A stretch of 64,000 nucleotides of DNA from Photorhabdus laumondii subsp. laumondii (GCF_003343245.1 NZ_CP024901.1:1488001-1552000), one strand, 5' to 3'; shown: positions 11,389 to 22,832, numbered from the stretch's first letter. Numbers and translations: made by a program. The notes: a model not told the origin generated them from the sequence alone.

Positions 11389-11407
11389 TTTTAACTCCGT
11401 ATTTCGA

Positions 11408-11435
11408 AAACCCGTTATTTCAACGGGTTTTTTTT
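11408..11435 (+). terminator. Rho-independent terminator of cspE
   Basis: A 9-bp stem AAACCCGTT/AACGGGTTT with a 5-base loop runs directly into a T tract (to 11435), 19 bases after the cspE stop. Its stem arms begin with an A run, so it may also stop the convergent crcB transcript. Confidence 0.9.
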
Positions 11436-11464
11436 GTCTTGTATGATATGTAAGTAATTTTAAT

Positions 11465-11839
11465 TTAAAGTTCATGCATCAATACGAAAGCTAACATGGT
11501 CATCAGTAATGATCCAAAAAGATTAAGCAAAACTGTTCCCAGTGCCCATCCTAGTTTCCCGTCCAGTAACAAATAAACAACTTCAACAGAGAATGTGGAA
11601 AAGGTTGTTAAACCTCCGCAAAAACCGGTGGTCAACATCAATTTCCAAGCCGGATCAAGATGGGTAGATTTATTAAAATAGGCTAATCCTAGCCCGATAA
11701 TTAATGCACCAATACAGTTAACGGTAAGGGTGCCAATTGCGATATTAGAAGAAATATTATTAAGACGGAGGCTGATAAACCAGCGTAATACGCTGCCTAA
11801 GCCACCTCCGATAAATATAGCCAGAATAATATTAATCAT
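11465..11839 (-). CDS. crcB: Fluoride ion channel CrcB (Fluc)
   Basis: The 124-residue protein has four hydrophobic helices and forms a dual-topology dimer that exports fluoride. Family motifs are present: [13 protein letters not shown] near the N-terminus and [15 protein letters not shown] in the middle. The ATG at 11839 is chosen. A longer frame to 11899 would be translated from the neighbouring ERIC repeat (residues such as [15 protein letters not shown]), which is repeat-derived and not part of CrcB. The first codon lies only two bases from the end of the ERIC element, so the ribosome binding region (ACGGG) is supplied by the repeat. Confidence 0.93.
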
Positions 11840-11841
11840 AA

Positions 11842-11968
11842 TATACCCGTCATCTTTCAAGCTGCCTCTTTGTTGGCTGCACTCGCTTACCCCGGTCACA
11901 TAGTTTGCTATGCTCCCGGGGATTCACTCCCTTGCCGTCGCGATGCAGCTTGAAACCCATAGGGTATA
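11842..11968 (-). repeat. ERIC element between lipA and crcB
   Basis: A 127-bp imperfect palindrome with ends TATACCC/GGGTATA. It contains the ERIC hallmarks GATTCACTCCCTTGCCGTCG and GGCTGCACTCGCTTACCCC. It begins 10 bases beyond the lipA stop and ends two bases before the crcB start, so it forms essentially the whole spacer and would fold as a large hairpin in a lipA-crcB read-through transcript. Confidence 0.93.
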
Positions 11969-11978
11969 AGAAACTGGG

Positions 11979-12944
11979 TTATTTGACCTCTTCACCTTTG
12001 GCTTGCAAGTCAGCATGATAAGAAGAACGGACAAATGGACCACAGGCAGCATGGGTGAACCCCATAGCTAACGCTTCTTCTTTCATTTCATCAAATTCCT
12101 GTGGGCTGACGTAGCGCTGTACCGGTAAATGATGACGACTAGGTTGTAGGTATTGTCCCAGAGTCAGCATAGTCACACCGTGGCGGCGCAGATCACGCAT
12201 AACATCAAGAATTTCTTCGTTGGTTTCACCAAGACCGACCATTAGACCCGATTTGGTTGGAATATCAGGATGGGCTTCTTTAAACTTTTCAAGTAATTTT
12301 AGTGACCACTCATAGTTTGCACCAGGGCGCACCTGACGGTAAACCCGGGGTACGTTTTCCAGGTTATGGTTAAAGACATCGGGCGGTGTCGCTGTCAGTA
12401 TTTCAAGTGCACGATCCATACGTCCACGGAAGTCAGGAACTAAGGTTTCAATCTTAATGGATGGATTTTTTTCACGAATAGCAGAGATGCAGTCAGCAAA
12501 GTGCTGAGCACCACCGTCACGTAGATCATCACGGTCAACGGAGGTGATGACAACGTAGCGCAGTGCCATATCTTTAATGGTTTGTGCCAGTTTTACCGGT
12601 TCGTTGGTGTCAGGTGCCATTGGGCGGCCGTGCGCAACATCACAGAAAGGGCAACGGCGGGTGCAAATTGCGCCAAGGATCATAAAGGTTGCTGTACCGT
12701 GATTGAAGCATTCTGCCAGGTTAGGGCAAGATGCTTCTTCACAAACGGAATGCAGGCCATTTTTGCGCATGGCAGATTTGATGCCCTGAATGCGGCTGGA
12801 ATCCGCAGGAAGTTTGATTTTCATCCACTCAGGTTTACGCAAGATTTCTGTACGTTCGGTCATCACTGTTTTGACAGGGATCAGCGCCATTTTGTCTGCG
12901 TCGCGGTACTTAACTCCGCGTTCCATCTGAATTGGTTTACTCAT
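11979..12944 (-). CDS. lipA: Lipoyl synthase LipA
   Basis: This radical SAM enzyme inserts two sulfurs into octanoyl groups on E2/GcvH proteins to make lipoate. It has the auxiliary [4Fe-4S] ligands [12 protein letters not shown], the SAM-cluster motif CTRRCPFC, and the conserved RSSYHAD near the end, which holds the serine ligand of the auxiliary cluster. The 321 residues equal E. coli LipA. It follows lipB on the minus strand with a 110-base gap, and the two act in sequence: LipB transfers octanoate, LipA sulfurates it. Confidence 0.97.
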   Translation of the reverse strand: MSKPIQMERGVKYRDADKMALIPVKTVMTERTEILRKPEWMKIKLPADSSRIQGIKSAMRKNGLHSVCEEASCPNLAECFNHGTATFMILGAICTRRCPFCDVAHGRPMAPDTNEPVKLAQTIKDMALRYVVITSVDRDDLRDGGAQHFADCISAIREKNPSIKIETLVPDFRGRMDRALEILTATPPDVFNHNLENVPRVYRQVRPGANYEWSLKLLEKFKEAHPDIPTKSGLMVGLGETNEEILDVMRDLRRHGVTMLTLGQYLQPSRHHLPVQRYVSPQEFDEMKEEALAMGFTHAACGPFVRSSYHADLQAKGEEVK

Positions 12945-13054
12945 AATCGTGCTGGTTCCAGTGTTAAATTCATCAGGTTGAGATTTATCATTCAGTCTAC
13001 TGTATGATAAACAATTAAAAAATTTTTGAAAAATGTTAAAAAATTATAGCATCT

Positions 13055-13696
13055 TTAACTGTTCAGTTTAAATCCTAGCTGCTGGCAAAATTTCTCTACC
13101 AAAACAGGTTGTACTTGTTCAACAGTAATTCCAGGAACTAAGTCACTGAGTTGAATCATTTTCATGCCGGCATAGCCACAAGGGTTAATACGCTGGAAGG
13201 GTTCTAAATCCATTGCGATATTGAGGGCTAACCCGTGGAAAGAACAACCTTTACGTATCCGTAATCCAAGAGAGCAAATTTTTGCTTCATTGACGTAGAC
13301 ACCAGGGGCGTCCGGGCGGGCATAGGCTTTCACACCAAAGTGAGCAAGGGTTTTAATGACAGTATCCTCTATCGCCGTAACCAGTTGCCGTACACCAATT
13401 CTGGCGCGTTTAATGTCAATCATGACGTACATAACCTGCTGACCAGGGCCATGATAGGTGACTTGTCCACCACGATCGGATTGAATAACCGGAATATCAC
13501 CGAGGGACAGCAAATGCTCAGCTTTACCTGCTTGTCCTTGAGTAAAGACTTTTGGATGCTGTACCAGCCAGATTTCATCAGGTGTATTAGTATCTCGCTG
13601 CTCAGTAAACAAGTGCATTGCATCAGAAATCGGCTCGTAGGGCTGTATTCCTAATTGACGTAAGAAAATCGTTTTATGTTGCAATTGAAACTTCAT
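13055..13696 (-). CDS. lipB: Octanoyl-[ACP]:protein N-octanoyltransferase LipB
   Basis: The 213-residue cytosolic enzyme moves octanoyl from ACP to lipoyl domains. Family motifs are [16 protein letters not shown], the catalytic lysine in [14 protein letters not shown] and the catalytic cysteine in [12 protein letters not shown]. Length and order (ybeD-lipB-lipA) are as in E. coli. The start ATG at 13696 directly precedes the conserved fold. Confidence 0.96.
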   Translation of the reverse strand: MKFQLQHKTIFLRQLGIQPYEPISDAMHLFTEQRDTNTPDEIWLVQHPKVFTQGQAGKAEHLLSLGDIPVIQSDRGGQVTYHGPGQQVMYVMIDIKRARIGVRQLVTAIEDTVIKTLAHFGVKAYARPDAPGVYVNEAKICSLGLRIRKGCSFHGLALNIAMDLEPFQRINPCGYAGMKMIQLSDLVPGITVEQVQPVLVEKFCQQLGFKLNS

Positions 13697-13788
13697 TTGA
13701 TAGCTATAAGATTTGGTCAGTATAACCCTCAGAAGAGCTTCTCACCAGTTTAGTGCATCTGAAACTGTAGTATTCCTGATAGATAAAG

Positions 13789-13814
13789 AATCCCCTGTAA
13801 AATTATAGGGGATT
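13789..13814. terminator. Hairpin after ybeD
   Basis: An 8-bp stem AATCCCCT/AGGGGATT with a 10-base AT loop lies 14 bases after the ybeD stop. The flanking T content is weak on both strands, so it may be an imperfect terminator or an mRNA-stabilising hairpin. Confidence 0.5.
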
Positions 13815-13827
13815 TCTCTTGTGTGTA

Positions 13828-14091
13828 TTACAAGACTACCCGTACCAATTCAAGGTTACCTAACTCTTCATATAGCGTTTCTACTTGTTCAATATGAGTC
13901 GCATTGATAGTAATGGACACTGAGTGGTAGTTACCTTTGCTGCTTGGCTTCACTTGTGGAGAGTAATCGCCCGGCGCATGACGTTGAACCACTTCAACGA
14001 CCTGATTGACTAGCTCAGGCTCCGCTAAGCCCATCACTTTGTAAGTGAATGAACAAGGGAACTCAAGCAGTTCATTTAATTTGGTTTTCAT
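13828..14091 (-). CDS. ybeD: YbeD, DUF493 family protein
   Basis: The 87-residue small cytosolic protein is conserved between dacA and lipB in enteric bacteria. It has the family pattern [33 protein letters not shown] and ends [11 protein letters not shown]. coli YbeD has 87 residues and an ACT-like alpha/beta fold. Its role is not established; the placement beside lipB has led to suggestions of a link to lipoate metabolism, which is inference. Confidence 0.93.
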   Translation of the reverse strand: MKTKLNELLEFPCSFTYKVMGLAEPELVNQVVEVVQRHAPGDYSPQVKPSSKGNYHSVSITINATHIEQVETLYEELGNLELVRVVL

Positions 14092-14231
14092 GGGCGCTCC
14101 TGTTTTGCTTTCCGCGATACGTACGGTCAGTTTCTTCTGTAAAATTTGATACTTTCCTCCGCCTTAAAAACACGGAGATGCTTATTGCGATCGGGTAGTA
14201 ACCCGATTTTATCGCTTAATTGTCTCAAGAA

Positions 14232-15443
14232 TTAGCCAAACCAATGATGAAATAGTAGTTTGATGTAATCGATAAAGCGGCCGAAGATGCTGCCTTCTTT
14301 TATTTCATTCATCACGACTAAAGGCTGCTGTTCAATAGTCTTGCCATCAAGTTGAAAGTTGATAGTACCTACGACTTGATTTTTCGCCAGTGGTGCATGT
14401 AATTCACTATTATTCATGACATAGCTGGCTTTCAGATCTTTCAGACGACCACGGGGAATAGTTAGATAAACATCTTTATCAACACCTAACTGAACCCTAT
14501 CGTTATCTCCAAACCAGACTGGTTCAGAAGCGAATTCTTTGCTTGCTTTCAGAGGAGCAACAGTTTCAAAGAAACGGAAACCCCAGGTCAGCAGTTTCTT
14601 ACTTTCTGTTTCACGGCCTTTATAAGTGTGGCCGCCTAATACCGCAGAAATCAGGCGCATATCGCCTTCCGTTGCAGAAGCGACTAGGTTATAGCCCGCT
14701 GCGCTAGTGTGGCCGGTTTTAATACCATCGACATTCAGGCTCTTATCCCACAATAAGCCATTACGGTTTGTCTGGCGGATATTGTTGTAGGTAAACTCTT
14801 TCTCTTTATAGATGGTGTACTCTTCAGGAACATCACGGATCAGCGCTTGACCAATCAATGCCATGTCACGGGCAGAGCTGTATTGGCCTTCTGCATCCAA
14901 GCCATGAACGGTTTTGAAATTCGTATTCTTTAATCCAAGCGATTTCACATAACCATTCATTAAATTAACGAAAGACTCTTGGCTACCGGCAACATAATCT
15001 GCCATTGCAACACAGGCATCGTTACCGGATTGCAAGTTTATACCGCGGGATAACATAGAAACCGAGACCTGATCGCCTGGCTTGAGAAACATCAGGGAAG
15101 AGCCTTTAAATACCGGATTACCGGTTGCCCATGCGTCAGTGCCAACAGTGACCATATCACTTGGGTGGATTTTGCCTGATTTGATTGCTTGACCAATAAC
15201 ATAACTGGTCATCATTTTTGTCAGACTGGCAGGATCACGGTGTGCATCTGCATTCATCTCAGCCAGCACTTTACCTGAGTTATAGTCGATAAGGATATAA
15301 GCTTCCGCATCAATCTGAGGCACACCTGGGATCATCGTTTTCAGGTTGGCATCATTCCCATTGGCAAAGGCAGAAGCACTTATTGCCAGCGCAATACCCA
15401 AGGTGGCGCTTTTTATAAAACGAGAAGTGGTTGTATATTTCAT
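14232..15443 (-). CDS. dacA: D-alanyl-D-alanine carboxypeptidase DacA (PBP5)
   Basis: This low-mass penicillin-binding protein trims the terminal D-Ala of peptidoglycan pentapeptides in the periplasm. It has a signal peptide (start [11 protein letters not shown], cut after ASAFA), the active-site motifs SLTK, SGN (in QSGNDAC) and KTG (in [12 protein letters not shown]), a C-terminal PBP5 domain, and a final amphipathic membrane anchor ([12 protein letters not shown]). The ATG at 15443 gives 403 residues, the E. coli length. An in-frame start at 15533 would spoil the signal peptide. It sits with rlpA, mrdB and mrdA as in E. coli. Confidence 0.97.
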   Translation of the reverse strand: MKYTTTSRFIKSATLGIALAISASAFANGNDANLKTMIPGVPQIDAEAYILIDYNSGKVLAEMNADAHRDPASLTKMMTSYVIGQAIKSGKIHPSDMVTVGTDAWATGNPVFKGSSLMFLKPGDQVSVSMLSRGINLQSGNDACVAMADYVAGSQESFVNLMNGYVKSLGLKNTNFKTVHGLDAEGQYSSARDMALIGQALIRDVPEEYTIYKEKEFTYNNIRQTNRNGLLWDKSLNVDGIKTGHTSAAGYNLVASATEGDMRLISAVLGGHTYKGRETESKKLLTWGFRFFETVAPLKASKEFASEPVWFGDNDRVQLGVDKDVYLTIPRGRLKDLKASYVMNNSELHAPLAKNQVVGTINFQLDGKTIEQQPLVVMNEIKEGSIFGRFIDYIKLLFHHWFG

Positions 15444-15559
15444 GGTTAGTTTGACAACATCCGTGAGAAAAGGTTGATATCGAGCCACATCATAGCAAAT
15501 GAAAAAAATAGTGACATTGCCAAATTTTGACAAGACTCAGGTTTACATTTTTTTTACTC

Positions 15560-15600
15560 CTCTTACTGATATCTGAATCAAAGTGAAATATCAGTAAGAG
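15560..15600. repeat. Long perfect inverted repeat between rlpA and dacA
   Basis: Two 13-base arms, CTCTTACTGATAT and ATATCAGTAAGAG, flank a 15-base loop just after the rlpA stop. On the minus strand the hairpin is followed by an A run, not Ts, so it is not a standard intrinsic terminator. It could act as an mRNA 3' stabiliser for rlpA. Confidence 0.7.
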
Positions 15601-15605
15601 AACGA

Positions 15606-16604
15606 TCAGGGACTGACGATAAAAGAAGATTGCTGTATCTGGTCAGCCAGTTTTTGTTGTAAATCGGCAGCTTGCTGGCGATTGTTGAATGGCCCTAACT
15701 GTACACGATAAACGTTACTATATTGAGTTACGCGACCTTGAACATTAAAGCGTTGCGCTAGTGTTTGTTGCCACTCTTTTGCGCGTTGCTCACTGCTAAC
15801 AGCACCAACCTGAACCATAAAACCATTTGCTGAGGCGGCTGTTGGTGTTGTGACTATTGAAGTACTGTTTGTAACAGACTTAGGTGGTTGCAGCTTCATT
15901 GCGGGGAGTTGTTCAGTCGCTTCCGGTTGTATCGTCAGTTTCATCGGCTGATTTGTTAAGGGCTGGCTGCTAGTCTGATCAGGGATATTCTCCATTGTTG
16001 GTGTTCCTAATGGACTGGTTGTCAGCGTTGGTCTACCCGGTAGAGCATAACTCTGTTTAACTATCTGGCTGCCAATGGTACCGGGACCGGATGCAGAACC
16101 GTCCTGGGCAACCTCGATAAAATCAACCTTAACTTTGGTACTTTGAGTCAGGTTTAACCGTTCAGCGGAAGCCTTCGATAGATCGATAATTCGCCCTGGT
16201 TTATAAGGACCACGGTCATTGACTCTGACAATCATCATGCGGCCATTGCTCAAGTTGGTCACACGGACATAACTTGGAATTGGCAGGGTAGGATGGGCGG
16301 CTGTCAGCGCATAAGGATTAAAACGTTCACCAATTGCGGTCATTTTGCCGCTGGATTCTTCACCGTACCAACTAGCATAACCTGTCTCACTAAACTGAGA
16401 GGGGGCTTGCACAATGTGATAAGTATGTCCGTTCATCTGATAATCATCATTGGCGCTAGGATGATAAGGCTCATAACGAGGTTCTGCACCCAGAACATCC
16501 TGCGTTGGTACTGCGGGTAACGGGGCAGATTTTTGTTTGTCAGGAGTAGTACAGCCAGATAGCAGGGCTGCAATCATGCTGAGTATAAGCCAGTGTTGAC
16601 GCAT
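15606..16604 (-). CDS. rlpA: Septal-ring lytic transglycosylase-like lipoprotein RlpA
   Basis: The 332-residue outer-membrane lipoprotein has signal peptide and lipobox LLSGC (Cys18). A double-psi beta-barrel follows at about residues 75-165 (GYASWYGEESSGKMTAIGE; VRVNDRGPYKPGRIIDLS), then a Q/T/P-rich linker and a C-terminal SPOR domain from about 255 that binds denuded glycan at the septum. E. coli RlpA has 362 residues; this copy is shorter mainly in the linker. It is coupled to mrdB (13-base gap) in the cell-shape operon. Confidence 0.95.
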   Translation of the reverse strand: MRQHWLILSMIAALLSGCTTPDKQKSAPLPAVPTQDVLGAEPRYEPYHPSANDDYQMNGHTYHIVQAPSQFSETGYASWYGEESSGKMTAIGERFNPYALTAAHPTLPIPSYVRVTNLSNGRMMIVRVNDRGPYKPGRIIDLSKASAERLNLTQSTKVKVDFIEVAQDGSASGPGTIGSQIVKQSYALPGRPTLTTSPLGTPTMENIPDQTSSQPLTNQPMKLTIQPEATEQLPAMKLQPPKSVTNSTSIVTTPTAASANGFMVQVGAVSSEQRAKEWQQTLAQRFNVQGRVTQYSNVYRVQLGPFNNRQQAADLQQKLADQIQQSSFIVSP

Positions 16605-16617
16605 TGAAACCTCTTCT

Positions 16618-17730
16618 CTATAAACTTTTGGACAACAATTTTCTGTGTGTGTGAATCGACATGATAATGCCGAAACCCGCCATTAAGACGATTAACGCAG
16701 AGCCGCCATAACTGACAAATGGCAAAGGAACGCCGACTACAGGCAGGATACCACTCACCATGCCAATATTGACGAAGATATAAACAAATAGAATTAACAT
16801 TAGGCCGCCAACCATAACCCGACCAAAAGTGTTCTGTGCTCTGGTTGCGATAACCAACCCACGCGTAATTAATAACATATATAATGTTAATAACAGTAGT
16901 ACGCCAATCAAACCAAGTTCTTCCGATAGTACGGCAAATATGAAATCTGTATGACGTTCTGGCAGAAACTCCAATTGAGATTGTGTTCCTAATAGCCAGC
17001 CTTTACCTGATAAACCACCGGAGCCAATCGCGATTTTTGATTGAATAATATGGTAACCCTTACCTAGTGGATCGCTTTCTGGATCAAGTAGCATCATGAC
17101 GCGATCGCGCTGATAGCCATGCATCAAGAAGAACCACAAGATGGGGATAAAACAGGCTAACAGTAGAGCTGCGATACCGATCAACCGCCAACTCATGCCC
17201 GAAAGGAACAGGACAAACAGACCAGAAGCCGCGATCAGAATTGAAGTCCCTAAGTCTGGCTGAGCGGCAACCAGTAAAGTAGGCAGACAAATGAGCATCA
17301 GAGCGATAGTGGTATTTTTCAGTGATGGGGGGCATAAGTCGCGGTTCATAAAGCGTGCGATCATCAGGGGTACGGCTATCTTGGCAATCTCTGAAGGTTG
17401 GAAGCGGATGATCCCTAAATCCAGCCAGCGTTGGGCACCTTTACTTATTTGCCCGAAAGCATCGACAAAAATCAGTAAAATAACACAAACAATATAGAGA
17501 TGGGGTGCCCAGCTTTCATAAACTCTTGGTGGAATTTGCGCCATGATGAGCATGACAACCAGTCCTGCACCAATTTGACCAATTTTGCGCTCCATCATCC
17601 CCATATCTTGGCCGCTGGCACTCCACATAACAAAAGCGCTGTATATCAGCAATGCCAAAATGCACAGGAGTAACGGTAGGTCGATATGTAATCTGGTCCA
17701 GAGAGGAACCCTTTTTTGGTTTTCTGTCAT
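16618..17730 (-). CDS. mrdB: Peptidoglycan glycosyltransferase RodA (MrdB)
   Basis: The 370-residue SEDS-family membrane polymerase of the rod complex has about ten helices. The conserved loop [18 protein letters not shown] contains the catalytic aspartate, and the family end [19 protein letters not shown] is present. It pairs with PBP2 (mrdA), whose gene ends eight bases before it starts. The length equals E. coli RodA (370). Confidence 0.97.
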   Translation of the reverse strand: MTENQKRVPLWTRLHIDLPLLLCILALLIYSAFVMWSASGQDMGMMERKIGQIGAGLVVMLIMAQIPPRVYESWAPHLYIVCVILLIFVDAFGQISKGAQRWLDLGIIRFQPSEIAKIAVPLMIARFMNRDLCPPSLKNTTIALMLICLPTLLVAAQPDLGTSILIAASGLFVLFLSGMSWRLIGIAALLLACFIPILWFFLMHGYQRDRVMMLLDPESDPLGKGYHIIQSKIAIGSGGLSGKGWLLGTQSQLEFLPERHTDFIFAVLSEELGLIGVLLLLTLYMLLITRGLVIATRAQNTFGRVMVGGLMLILFVYIFVNIGMVSGILPVVGVPLPFVSYGGSALIVLMAGFGIIMSIHTHRKLLSKSL

Positions 17731-17738
17731 GGTGTTAA

Positions 17739-19634
17739 TCAGTCACTTTCTGTTCCGGGAGGTGTAGGGACAGCATTCGGCAATGTTATGTTGTTATCCC
17801 CTAATAGTACATGGTCGAGGATTTGGCGAACAAGGGTTCCCACTGCTGGACCTGCACCACCATTCTCTAAAATAATGGAAAGGGCTACTGTCGGATTTTC
17901 ATAAGGGGCGAAAGCGGTCATCAGCTTATGATCCCGTAAATGCTCAGCAATTTTACTGGCATTGTAGGTTTCATAACTGTAGACCTGTGCTGTTCCCGAT
18001 TTGACCGCGGCTTTATAAGGCGTGCTGATAAAGCTCTTGTGGCCGGTACCGTTTGGTAGGTTAGCAACACCGTACATGCCACTTTTGGCTAATTCCCAAT
18101 ATCCTGAATGGATATCACCGATCTGAATATTTTCTGTTTGTTGATAAGGGATCATCTCACCTTTCAGCTTCTTGCTTAGCAGAAGATGTGGTGTTTTTAC
18201 ATTACCGTCGTTAATTAAGGTTGTCAGTGCTTTTACCATTTGAATGGGGGTTGCTGTCCAATATCCCTGGCCGATACCCACAGGAATGGTATCTCCTTGA
18301 TACCAAGGTTTTTTATATTTTCTTTGTTTCCATTCGCGGGTAGGCATGATACCGGTGCGTTCTTCGGCTAGGTCGATTCCAGTATATTCGCCATAGCCAA
18401 ACTTGGTCATCCACTCAGATAGACGATCAATTCCCATATCATAGGCCACTTGATAGAAGAAAGTATCCGCGGATTCTACAATGGCTCTATGTGCATTGAG
18501 ACTACCGTGCCCCCAACGTTTCCAGTCACGGTAGCGTTTTTCTGAACCCGGTAATTGCCACCAACCCGGATCAAAAATGGTGGTATTTTTATTGATAACG
18601 CCTGTACTTAGTGCTGCGACGGTAATAAAAGGTTTCACTGTCGAAGCTGGAGGATAGATTCCTTGAGTAGCACGATTAATAAGTGGCCTATCAGGATTGT
18701 TTAATAGCTCTTGGTAGTTCTTATTGGAGATACCGTTTACGAATAGGTTTGGATCATAGCTTGGGTTAGATACCAGCGCCAGAATTTCCCCATTACGTGG
18801 ATCACTGACAACGACCGCAGCACGGCTGGTTGTCAGGAGTTTCTCAATGTAAATCTGCAATTCGAGATCGATAGTTAGGTAAATATCCTGTCCGGCCTGT
18901 GGTGGTTGTTCATGTAATTGGCGTATCACCCGGCCTCGGTTATTCACTTCGACTTCTTCATAACCCGTTTTGCCGTGTAAAACAGTTTCATAATAGCGTT
19001 CAATACCCAGTTTGCCGATATCATGGGTAGCGGCGTAATTAGGTAAAATACCTTCTTTATCCAATCGTTCTACATCTTTATCATTAATTTTAGCAACATA
19101 GCCGATGATATGTGTCAGTGCTGAACCATAAGGGTAGAAGCGGCGTTGGTAACCTTTTATTTCAAAACCAGGGAAACGATATTGGTTAACGGCAAAGCGT
19201 GCTACTTGAATATGATCAAGTGAAGTTTTCAATGGAATAGAGGTAAAGCGGCGCGAGCGTTTACGCTCTTTTTCAAAGTTGGCAATATCTTCGTCAGTCA
19301 GATCGATAACATTGCGTAAATCATTCAGCGTTTGCTCAAGGTGTTCTACCTTTTCAGGTATAATTTCCAACTGATAGATAGTTCGATTAAGTGCCAATGG
19401 CGTGCCGTTTCGGTCATAAATGATACCGCGACTTGGTGCAATTGGAACCAGTTTAATACGGTTTTCGTTTGAACGGGTTTGATAGTCTTCGTGGCGGGTG
19501 ATTTGTAAATGGTAAAGATTGGCCATCAGGATACCCGTCAGTACCAAGATGATAATAAACGCCACCAATGCGCGGCGAGCAAATAGGGCTGATTCAGCCG
19601 TATAATCACGAAAAGGGGTACGTTTATTCTTCAT
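17739..19634 (-). CDS. mrdA: Peptidoglycan transpeptidase PBP2 (MrdA)
   Basis: The 631-residue class B penicillin-binding protein of the elongasome (E. coli 633) has one N-terminal membrane helix (about 20-42), a pedestal domain, and the transpeptidase domain. Its active-site motifs are PASTVKPF (SxxK), SADT (SxN class) and KSGTAQV (KTG class). It cross-links side-wall peptidoglycan made by RodA and is the target of mecillinam. It is the first of the mrdA-mrdB-rlpA run after rlmH. Confidence 0.97.
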   Translation of the reverse strand: MKNKRTPFRDYTAESALFARRALVAFIIILVLTGILMANLYHLQITRHEDYQTRSNENRIKLVPIAPSRGIIYDRNGTPLALNRTIYQLEIIPEKVEHLEQTLNDLRNVIDLTDEDIANFEKERKRSRRFTSIPLKTSLDHIQVARFAVNQYRFPGFEIKGYQRRFYPYGSALTHIIGYVAKINDKDVERLDKEGILPNYAATHDIGKLGIERYYETVLHGKTGYEEVEVNNRGRVIRQLHEQPPQAGQDIYLTIDLELQIYIEKLLTTSRAAVVVSDPRNGEILALVSNPSYDPNLFVNGISNKNYQELLNNPDRPLINRATQGIYPPASTVKPFITVAALSTGVINKNTTIFDPGWWQLPGSEKRYRDWKRWGHGSLNAHRAIVESADTFFYQVAYDMGIDRLSEWMTKFGYGEYTGIDLAEERTGIMPTREWKQRKYKKPWYQGDTIPVGIGQGYWTATPIQMVKALTTLINDGNVKTPHLLLSKKLKGEMIPYQQTENIQIGDIHSGYWELAKSGMYGVANLPNGTGHKSFISTPYKAAVKSGTAQVYSYETYNASKIAEHLRDHKLMTAFAPYENPTVALSIILENGGAGPAVGTLVRQILDHVLLGDNNITLPNAVPTPPGTESD

Positions 19635-19674
19635 CCCATTGCCAGAAATTCGCTTTTATCCGTTGATAACCAAA

Positions 19675-20145
19675 TTATTCCCGATGATAGGGATGATTGG
19701 TCGTAATACTCCATGCCCGGTACAGGCTTTCCGCAACTAAAACTCGGACCAGAGGATGGGGTAAGGTCAGCGGTGACAGTGACCAGCTTTGCTCTGCGGC
19801 AGCTTTACATGCCGGAGCGAGACCTTCGGGTCCACCTATCAACAAACTGACATCTCTACCATCCCGTTTCCAATGTTCAAGCTGTTGCGCCAATTGAGGC
19901 GTTTCCCAACGGGAACCCGGAATGTCCAGGGTGACAATACGGCTGCCTTTGCTGACAGCGGCCAGCATTTGTTCGCCTTCTTTTTCCAGAATGCGTTTAA
20001 TATCCGCATTTTTGCCCCGTTTGCCGGCCGGAATTTCTATCAGATCAAATGGCATGTCTTTGGGAAAACGACGCAAATAATCTGTAAAGCCGGCCTGTAT
20101 CCAGTCCGGCATTTTTGTACCTACAGCGATTAATTGCAGCTTCAA
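19675..20145 (-). CDS. rlmH: 23S rRNA (pseudouridine1915-N3)-methyltransferase RlmH
   Basis: The 156-residue SPOUT-fold methyltransferase modifies pseudouridine 1915 in helix 69 of the 70S ribosome. The trefoil-knot SAM site is seen in [18 protein letters not shown] and [24 protein letters not shown]. coli RlmH has 155 residues. It lies two bases after rsfS, as in E. coli. Confidence 0.97.
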   Translation of the reverse strand: MKLQLIAVGTKMPDWIQAGFTDYLRRFPKDMPFDLIEIPAGKRGKNADIKRILEKEGEQMLAAVSKGSRIVTLDIPGSRWETPQLAQQLEHWKRDGRDVSLLIGGPEGLAPACKAAAEQSWSLSPLTLPHPLVRVLVAESLYRAWSITTNHPYHRE

Positions 20146-20147
20146 AC

Positions 20148-20474
20148 TCAGCTCCAGAGCTTTTCGAGTTCGTACATGCGGCGGCTCTCTTCTTGCATGA
20201 CATGTACGATAACTTCACCGAGGTCTACGACAATCCAGTCAGATACGCCTTGTCCTTCAACGCCGAGTGGGATCAGGCCGCTCGCACGACAGTCATCAAC
20301 CAGATTATCTGCGACAGACATCAGATGGCGGCTGGAAGTTCCGGTACAGACGATCATGCAATCGGTAATACTTGATTTCCCTTGGACATCAAGGGAAACA
20401 ATATCCTGTGCTTTGGAGTTTTCAAGCTTATCAATAACAAACTGTTGGAGTTCTTTACCTTGCAAAAGGCTCAT
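20148..20474 (-). CDS. rsfS: Ribosomal silencing factor RsfS
   Basis: The 108-residue Iojap-family protein binds L14 on the 50S subunit and blocks subunit joining when nutrients are scarce. Conserved stretches are [24 protein letters not shown] and [29 protein letters not shown] elements. E. coli RsfS has 105 residues. It precedes rlmH with a two-base gap and follows nadD by 98 bases. Confidence 0.96.
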   Translation of the reverse strand: MSLLQGKELQQFVIDKLENSKAQDIVSLDVQGKSSITDCMIVCTGTSSRHLMSVADNLVDDCRASGLIPLGVEGQGVSDWIVVDLGEVIVHVMQEESRRMYELEKLWS

Positions 20475-20572
20475 CCTTATTTTTTATCACAATTGATTAA
20501 ATAGTGCGGAATAATAGCATGTCAGGTCACTTAAGGGTAAGTCAACTAAGCGACTAATCGAGGCAGATTCCG

Positions 20573-21250
20573 CTATTGGCGATATAACCCCTGTGAATCT
20601 ATATACTTTTGTACTGAAAGGGGGAGTAAATCGTCACAACTTAACCCTTGCTGGTGGCGTTGACGGATGTCGGTTGCTGAGATCGACAGCAGAGGTGTAT
20701 CTGCCAGATAGATATAACCGTTAGGTTTACTGCCAAGTTGGCTTGGATCGTAGATTTGATGTTTTGTAAGCCATTGTTGCATTTCAGTTGTGGAAAACTG
20801 AGTTTGATAACCAGGACGAGCACAAACTAGCAAATGGCAGAAACTCAGTAGCTCTTGCCAACGATGCCAAGTGTGCAGTGATAACAAAGCATCCTGGCCG
20901 ATTATAAATGCTAGTGGTTGTTTGTTACCAAGTTCCTGACGGAATGACTCTAGCGTATCAATTGTGTAAGAGGGGATAGTACGCTCCAGTTCACGCTTAT
21001 CGACGGTAAACAGTGGGCTATCCTGTACTGCCAGTTGTACCATTTCAAGCCGCTGTTGTGCAGTGGCTTCCGGTTGTGGGCGGTGTGGTGGGACGTGATT
21101 TGGTAGTAAAATCACTTGATTCAGGCCAGTTTGATATGCCAGGGTTTCAACTGGCTGCAAGTGCCCGTAATGGATGGGATCGAATGTTCCACCAAATAAT
21201 GCTTTAATAACGGGTTGTTTCGGGCAAGTAGAATCAATGGCATGAGGCAT
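20573..21250 (-). CDS. nadD: Nicotinate-nucleotide adenylyltransferase NadD
   Basis: This enzyme joins nicotinate mononucleotide and ATP to form deamido-NAD in NAD biosynthesis. It has the nucleotidyltransferase motif [23 protein letters not shown], and the closing ISATDIRQR. The ATG at 21250 (225 residues) is chosen, giving about ten residues before the core; an in-frame start at 21280 is longer than the E. coli N-terminus (213). The start overlaps the holA stop by 17 bases, showing coupling. Confidence 0.95.
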   Translation of the reverse strand: MPHAIDSTCPKQPVIKALFGGTFDPIHYGHLQPVETLAYQTGLNQVILLPNHVPPHRPQPEATAQQRLEMVQLAVQDSPLFTVDKRELERTIPSYTIDTLESFRQELGNKQPLAFIIGQDALLSLHTWHRWQELLSFCHLLVCARPGYQTQFSTTEMQQWLTKHQIYDPSQLGSKPNGYIYLADTPLLSISATDIRQRHQQGLSCDDLLPLSVQKYIDSQGLYRQ

Positions 21251-22274
21251 TAAAAAAGCTCTCAGGTAAGGTTTTTCCACATAACAGCATGGAAAGAGTT
21301 TCTAAATCTGACCAAATAGACTGGCCGTAATCCTGTTTGATCTGGCGTTCCATCTGTACAAGTAAATGAATTGCTCTCTGCAAATCATGTTGAGTGAGAC
21401 GTTGCAGTGCGCTTGTCAGTAATGAACGGCGGTTTTGCCATACCCGATGCTGATCTAACAGTGTTTTCATCGGGGTTGTGGTACTTTGACGTTTCAGCGT
21501 GAGTAGCAACAGTAATTCACGCTGTACGGTACGTAATAGAATAACAGCTTCGCAATCTTCCTGTTTTAACTGTTTTAGAATATGCCAGGCTCGTTTTGCT
21601 TTACCTGATAATAGCGAGTCTACCCAGTGATAAGGTGTAAAGTGAGCTGCGTCATTTACCGCATTTTCGACACGATGTAAGGTTAGTTTACCGTCTGGGT
21701 ATAGCAGGGAAAGACGCTCAAGTGCCTGAGCTAACGCCAGTAAATTTCCTTCATAACAATAACACAGTAGTTGATTGGCTTGTTCTTCCAGCACCAATTT
21801 CATAGCTTTGGCCCGTTGTGCAACCCACTGCGGCAGACGGTTCTGTTCCGGGGTCTGACAACTGACATAAACACCATTTTTTCCTAGTATTTTGAACCAG
21901 TGACTGTTCTCCTGAGCCTTGGTCAATTTCAAACCACGTAGTATTAGCAGTATATCTGGGTGAAGTAGTTCTGCCAGTTTCACCAGTTGTTCGGCTATGG
22001 TTGTGTTAGGGCCATTTTCCGGCAGTAATAAAGTGAGTGTTTGACGGCTAGCAAACAGACTTAATGACTGACAAATATTGAATATCTCATCCCACTCGGT
22101 GTGATTATCCAGCGTATAGGTGAAGTGTTCAGTGAAGGCGTTTTTTTCAGCAGCCTTGCGAATATGATCCTGGCTTTCCTGTAATAGTAGGGGTTCATTA
22201 CCCCATATCAGATAACAGTTTCGCAGCCCCTCATTGAGCTGCGAAATCAGTTGTTCGGGATAGAGTTTGATCAT
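21234..22274 (-). CDS. holA: DNA polymerase III delta subunit HolA
   Basis: The 346-residue clamp-loader subunit opens the beta clamp. Family landmarks are the N-terminal [30 protein letters not shown] and the C-terminal collar helices ([20 protein letters not shown]). E. coli HolA has 343 residues. It overlaps lptE by 4 bases upstream and nadD downstream, as in E. coli. Confidence 0.96.
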   Translation of the reverse strand: MIKLYPEQLISQLNEGLRNCYLIWGNEPLLLQESQDHIRKAAEKNAFTEHFTYTLDNHTEWDEIFNICQSLSLFASRQTLTLLLPENGPNTTIAEQLVKLAELLHPDILLILRGLKLTKAQENSHWFKILGKNGVYVSCQTPEQNRLPQWVAQRAKAMKLVLEEQANQLLCYCYEGNLLALAQALERLSLLYPDGKLTLHRVENAVNDAAHFTPYHWVDSLLSGKAKRAWHILKQLKQEDCEAVILLRTVQRELLLLLTLKRQSTTTPMKTLLDQHRVWQNRRSLLTSALQRLTQHDLQRAIHLLVQMERQIKQDYGQSIWSDLETLSMLLCGKTLPESFFNASCH

Positions 22275-22819
22275 TGTGCTTGCGCAGCTTGCTGTCCCAC
22301 CTGTTTCTCTCTGGCTTTCTGCTTTTCTGCGTTGTGAACGGTCAATAACTGGCGAACTAACCGGCGAGCAGCTTGTTCACGCATTTCTTGATTGATTATC
22401 TCGTTTTCAGCATCTTTCGCCAGGGCCTCTAATGGGTTGTCGAAAAAAGAGCGGTCAACCCTGGATCGCAGCGGATATACGCTACCGTCTGGCATAATAA
22501 CTTGAGCATTGACATTCAGTGTCAATTGGCGTTCAGCTGCCTTACCATCTTGGAAAACAGAGACAGTATCTTTATTTTCAGAAGAGTCAATTAACTTCAA
22601 AACAGGAACATCAGCGCTACCATCCTCAAGGATAGTGACGTTATTCAGACGAAGCTGTTGGCGAACGGAACGGGCCAGTGGCCCATATGGGTCACTGCTT
22701 GTTATTTGCAGCTTTTTGAGTTCTGCTGGCACCTGGGTGGTGCCGCGCAGATGAAAACCGCAGCCAGCGGTGACTAGCACCGCCAACCCCAGCAACAACG
22801 TTAAAATACGATGTCGCAC
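22271..22819 (-). CDS. lptE: LPS-assembly lipoprotein LptE
   Basis: This outer-membrane lipoprotein plugs the LptD barrel and aids LPS insertion. It has a signal peptide and lipobox VTAGC (Cys19) followed by [11 protein letters not shown]. The 182-residue length is near E. coli (193), with a charged Q/K-rich tail. It is located between leuS (13-base gap) and holA as in E. coli. Confidence 0.95.
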   Translation of the reverse strand: MRHRILTLLLGLAVLVTAGCGFHLRGTTQVPAELKKLQITSSDPYGPLARSVRQQLRLNNVTILEDGSADVPVLKLIDSSENKDTVSVFQDGKAAERQLTLNVNAQVIMPDGSVYPLRSRVDRSFFDNPLEALAKDAENEIINQEMREQAARRLVRQLLTVHNAEKQKAREKQVGQQAAQAQ

Positions 22820-22832
22820 ATTGCCTCCTTTA

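Noticed and set aside
11842..11899. N-terminal extension of crcB
   Set aside because: The extra 20 codons come from the ERIC repeat and lack any CrcB similarity.
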